The translations under genes were made by a program, and so were the position numbers. A DNA stretch of 64,000 bases from Chrysoperla carnea (taxonomy: Eukaryota > Arthropoda > Insecta > Neuroptera > Chrysopidae): positions 98,388,368 to 98,452,367 of the forward strand of contig NC_058337.1 in NCBI RefSeq assembly GCF_905475395.1, written 5' to 3'. Positions 60,901-64,000 of the stretch are shown piece by piece. Each line of letters starts with the position of its first letter. Position 1 is the stretch's first letter. Under the pieces are notes generated by a model. It searched no databases and was not told the origin of the DNA. It worked only from the letters and a program-made list of their open reading frames with translations.

Positions 60901-63651
60901 ATTAATCGGGAAGAATTGAAAATTGAGTATTGGAAGTATTGAAACAAATCTGAAAAAATAAATTGTATACAATATTACCTTTCCAAATATTCATAAAGGG
61001 TGTGATGTTCCCTTTCAATAATTGGATATATAAAATTAAGTCTATAAGATGTTTTTTCCATAGTTGGTTCCATACATTCACGTAAATGATCAGCACTAAG
61101 TCGTTCCATTATTCTAAAAGCAATGACTTCACCTACTACTAATAAAAATGTGATAGCAACATCGTGGTATCCCTAAAAAATGCACAGATTTGTCTAGTTA
61201 CTCAACAATTTTAAAAGGGTATTCTTATCCCTCAACGGGCGCAATTCATCTCAAGATCTCACACATTATCGGTGTGTAATTCTCAAGTTACTTTTTCTTA
61301 AACTAGATTGAGACACTTACGTTTTCATGTATCTTCCCTTTCATAAAAGCGGTTATGTTTATGGTCTAATCTAATAGAATAGAAAAAATCTAATAGATGC
61401 ATTGCGCCCGATAAAGTCTTAAAATAATCACTTACTTGATAATATCTTAGATCTGGATACTTCATAATAACTCTAAGTATTAATACAGTTAGTTGATCTT
61501 GTAAGGCCACTCGTTGTTCATAGGGGATCCCCGGTGGAAATCGTTTTAACGATCGATTTACATCAAGTATTACTTGATTATATTCACTATGAACAGATAA
61601 TTCTTCTAAACTAGGCGGTATTTCTGTTGGATCCCATTTAATTTCTAATAATTTTGGCCATATTTCTTTTCGAAAATCATCTGTTCAAGAAAAATTTTTG
61701 AATGAAAATTTATGAATCTCATTTAATTTTCTTAATGGGGTCTCAAAAGGCACCAACCTTTTTAATTTTCTTACGATGTATAAAAGATTGGCCATTTTAA
61801 TCGATTTTAATTATTTTTTTTTTCCTGATAAATGGAATTTTTTTGTTTACTCTCTTATCATTATCAGATGTGGTTGATATAACTAGGTACTATAGACCAA
61901 CAATTCCAAGCTACATACCAACCTTCATTTTTGTAGATCTGATAGTTTCTGAGAAAAGCTCAGAAAACTTGCTTGTAGTGCGGTGTACGCCGTTCGGCGG
62001 ATAGATTTTTTTTTCGATTTCGTAATCTACGTTCTCTGTATGAAGTAGCGTGATTCGAGATCGAACAATTTGTAAATTATAGTTATTGCAAGGTATATAA
62101 ATATATTATAATATATTTAGAGTTATAACAAAATAATGTTACTTGACACATTTTTTATATATGTAAGTACGTAAATAAATTAATTAAAGAAGGAATTTGA
62201 AACAGAATAAGGAATATTCATGTATTTTTTTTATATTTTTAATTCATTGTTTACACCGTTATAACATAGTAAAAAATATAAATACTGCTTAAAAATGTTG
62301 TATTTAAGTGTAAAAAAATATTTAAAATACATTATAATTTTGAGATATTTAAACGCAGTTTGTTGGCGCTCTCTGTCGATGACGTATAAGTACGTGATCT
62401 GTCAATTGGTGACAGTTCAATGTATAATTTACACTTTAAAAACATGAATTTACAACACAGAATTTACACTCGCTATTATTAAGCTTTCTAATAAAAAGCC
62501 GTAGAATAGTATAATTTAATGAAATACCATATAAAATGTAAGTAATTAATATCATACAGTATGTCAACAAATTTGACAAGCCCGTACTTTGATGTCACGT
62601 CCGTATATAAATTTGAATTTCCGTTTTGGAAATTTTTAAATTCCCTTACTGAATTTGTACTTTTATTAATTAATTAAGTAATTAAAAATATATTAATTAC
62701 TAAAATAATGGTTTAGTTGAAATGCCCAGTCATTAAAGTTACGGAAGAAAAATATTTTAACCAAATTTAAATTTCATGAATATTCCCTATTGCATATTTT
62801 TCAAACTCATAACTTCAATCCTCAATTTTCACTGTGTCTATTTTTTACAATGCAAAATTATTATCAAATATAAAAAAAAAATAAAATATCTGTGTCAGAC
62901 ATCCTTTTATTACTCACCATCAATCAAACCATATTCGGATTTCGCTAAATTTCTCCAATTCTCCAATCCGTAATTGGTATCGAGTAATGCATTTTGAATT
63001 TCTTCACGTTTTCGTTTTTCATTTATATTTTCAGGGCCTATAAATTATGTTTCAAAAATTTTATAAAAATACTTATTTTGGATAAGAAATGATTCATTTG
63101 TAAAACAAAAGAAATATTAAATTCATAAAATATAAGTACCTAAGTATTAAAAGTCTTAGAAAGACAATAATAATTTAATTACATTCATAACTAAATTTGC
63201 TGTTTAGGAAAAATTGGTCAAAATTATTGAATAGAACTTCAGAATGGCAAAAAATTTCAATTAAATTATTTTACAAACGATTTTAGGAAGCCAAAACAGT
63301 GCAACATTTTATACAGTATCAACAGATAAGCGAATTAATTAAGTTGGTTGGTTGATTTTATGACAAACAAATTAAAATACCTTTCCTAAAATTTAATTCA
63401 GCAGGTTCATTTGAATTTTCATCATCAGCAGATGAATACAAACTTGGTGATGACGAATTCTTTAACACTGTTTTCGATTCATTATCACTGACTTCAATAT
63501 CTGTACCATTTTTGGTGTTATTATAATCTAAATTTCCATTAAAAGTATCTTTAGTAGATCTAGCATCATCTAATAATGAATATTCACTTTCAGTTAAACT
63601 TGTCTCTGGTGAAACTGAAGCTTTTCGACATCGTAATTCATCGCTGTCCAT
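57972..63651 (-). CDS. TBC1D20: TBC1D20, Rab1 GTPase-activating protein
   Basis: Six exons: 63651-63381, 63037-62918, 61680-61436, 61172-60979, 60316-59990, 58206-57972; every split codon closes, giving 463 residues (human 403). Residues 1-90 are a Ser/Asp/Glu-rich leader longer than in vertebrates. The TBC domain follows from about residue 115 to 340: 'DDFRKEIWPKLLEIKWDP', the arginine finger in 'VILDVNRSLKRFPPG' (Arg173), the glutamine finger in 'PDLRYYQGYHD' (Gln212), 'TFLLVVGE', 'MEPTMEKTS', 'WFGHSLNHYKDVVRLYDYFL' and 'CDMASVHCLL'. The Arg-Gln spacing of 39 equals that of human TBC1D20. One hydrophobic span (VFIATATLSIAFLAYL) near the C-terminus is the ER tail anchor. The enzyme turns off Rab1 in ER-to-Golgi transport. 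The Gln finger is the last codon of exon 3. Confidence 0.96.
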
Positions 63652-64000
63652 TTTATAATTTTATTTCTTTGTACGCTGAATTTAAATTGAAATAAATTTT
63701 TCATGTCATAAGAAATGATAAATCAGGTGACAGCTTGATTTCTCATAACATATGTGTATGTATTTTTGTTATTTCAAGTTTATTTGTCAAATCACATTTT
63801 TATTATTTTTAGGTTGGTAATTCTTTGTTCAACTTCAAATTTTTTGGTAATCTCTACGTTTTTTTTGTACTTTACTTTTTTAACCGACTTCAAACCAAAA
63901 AAGGAGGTTCTCAATTCGACTGTATAGTATTGTTTATTTTTTTATGTTTGTTACCTCAGAACTTTTGACTGGGTGAACCCATTTTGATGATTCTTTATCT
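63652..64000. other. TBC1D20 promoter side and start of a common insect repeat
   Basis: The first 200 bp above the TBC1D20 ATG should hold its promoter. From about 63880 the sequence 'aaccgacttcaaaccaaaaa' followed by 'ggaggttctcaattcg' and 'ttttgactgggtgaaccc' marks a repeat spread through several insect orders; it runs off the window edge. Confidence 0.65.

Noticed and set aside
1-64000. LTR retrotransposons, endogenous viruses, Polintons, CRISPR arrays or toxin genes
   Set aside because: No long direct terminal repeats, no gag, capsid, envelope or integrase-like frames and no regular spacer arrays were seen.

Overview
This window is nuclear DNA of an insect. It is very AT-rich, its genes are split by short AT-rich introns with GT..AG borders, it carries one short CCTAA (insect telomere type) run, and it is full of small non-autonomous DNA transposons. 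The order cannot be named from the sequence alone. There is no operon, CRISPR array, phage, LTR element or virus-like element that I can support.

Layout. 1-23.6 kb is a gene-poor stretch built mostly of decayed repeats: two TA-flanked pogo/Tigger-like MITEs (6.55 and 9.19 kb), two copies of a 0.47-0.48 kb foldback MITE (10.8 and 18.9 kb), a tRNA-derived SINE (12.2 kb), a LINE reverse-transcriptase scrap (16.5 kb), copies of a widespread 0.25-0.6 kb interspersed repeat, and one doubtful exon (5.4 kb). From 23.6 kb the window becomes gene-dense. On the plus strand are a tiny two-exon gene (23.6 kb) and an unrecognised 315-residue protein gene (24.9-26.9 kb). On the minus strand is an unrecognised 500-residue Cys-containing protein gene (29.6-31.1 kb). 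These are followed by CDC23/APC8 (32.3-36.8 kb, minus) head-to-head with an RCC1-repeat protein related to SERGEF (36.9-38.1 kb, plus), CIBAR/FAM92 (39.3-41.3 kb, plus), HSBP1 (43.7-44.0 kb, minus), lysosomal phospholipase A2 PLA2G15 (48.2-51.5 kb, plus) and TBC1D20 (58.0-63.7 kb, minus). The gaps between these genes hold further MITEs with long terminal inverted repeats.

How the genes relate. The recognised genes are ordinary conserved eukaryotic housekeeping genes (cell-cycle ubiquitin ligase, RCC1-type protein, ciliary BAR protein, heat-shock-factor regulator, lysosomal lipase, ER Rab1 GAP). They do not form a single pathway; only CDC23 and the RCC1-repeat gene appear to share a promoter. 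All recognised gene models were rebuilt by hand from splice sites, and reading phase closes at every junction.

Most notable points: a perfect X-box (RFX site) 64 bp upstream of the ciliary gene CIBAR; a 53-bp, 98%-identical copy of CDC23 exon 1 sitting in a CDC23 intron; two in-frame tandem splice acceptors just before the catalytic Asp of PLA2G15; two neighbouring protein genes and one micro-gene that I cannot assign to any family; and several very clean hairpins. I did not find a convincing new multi-gene system.
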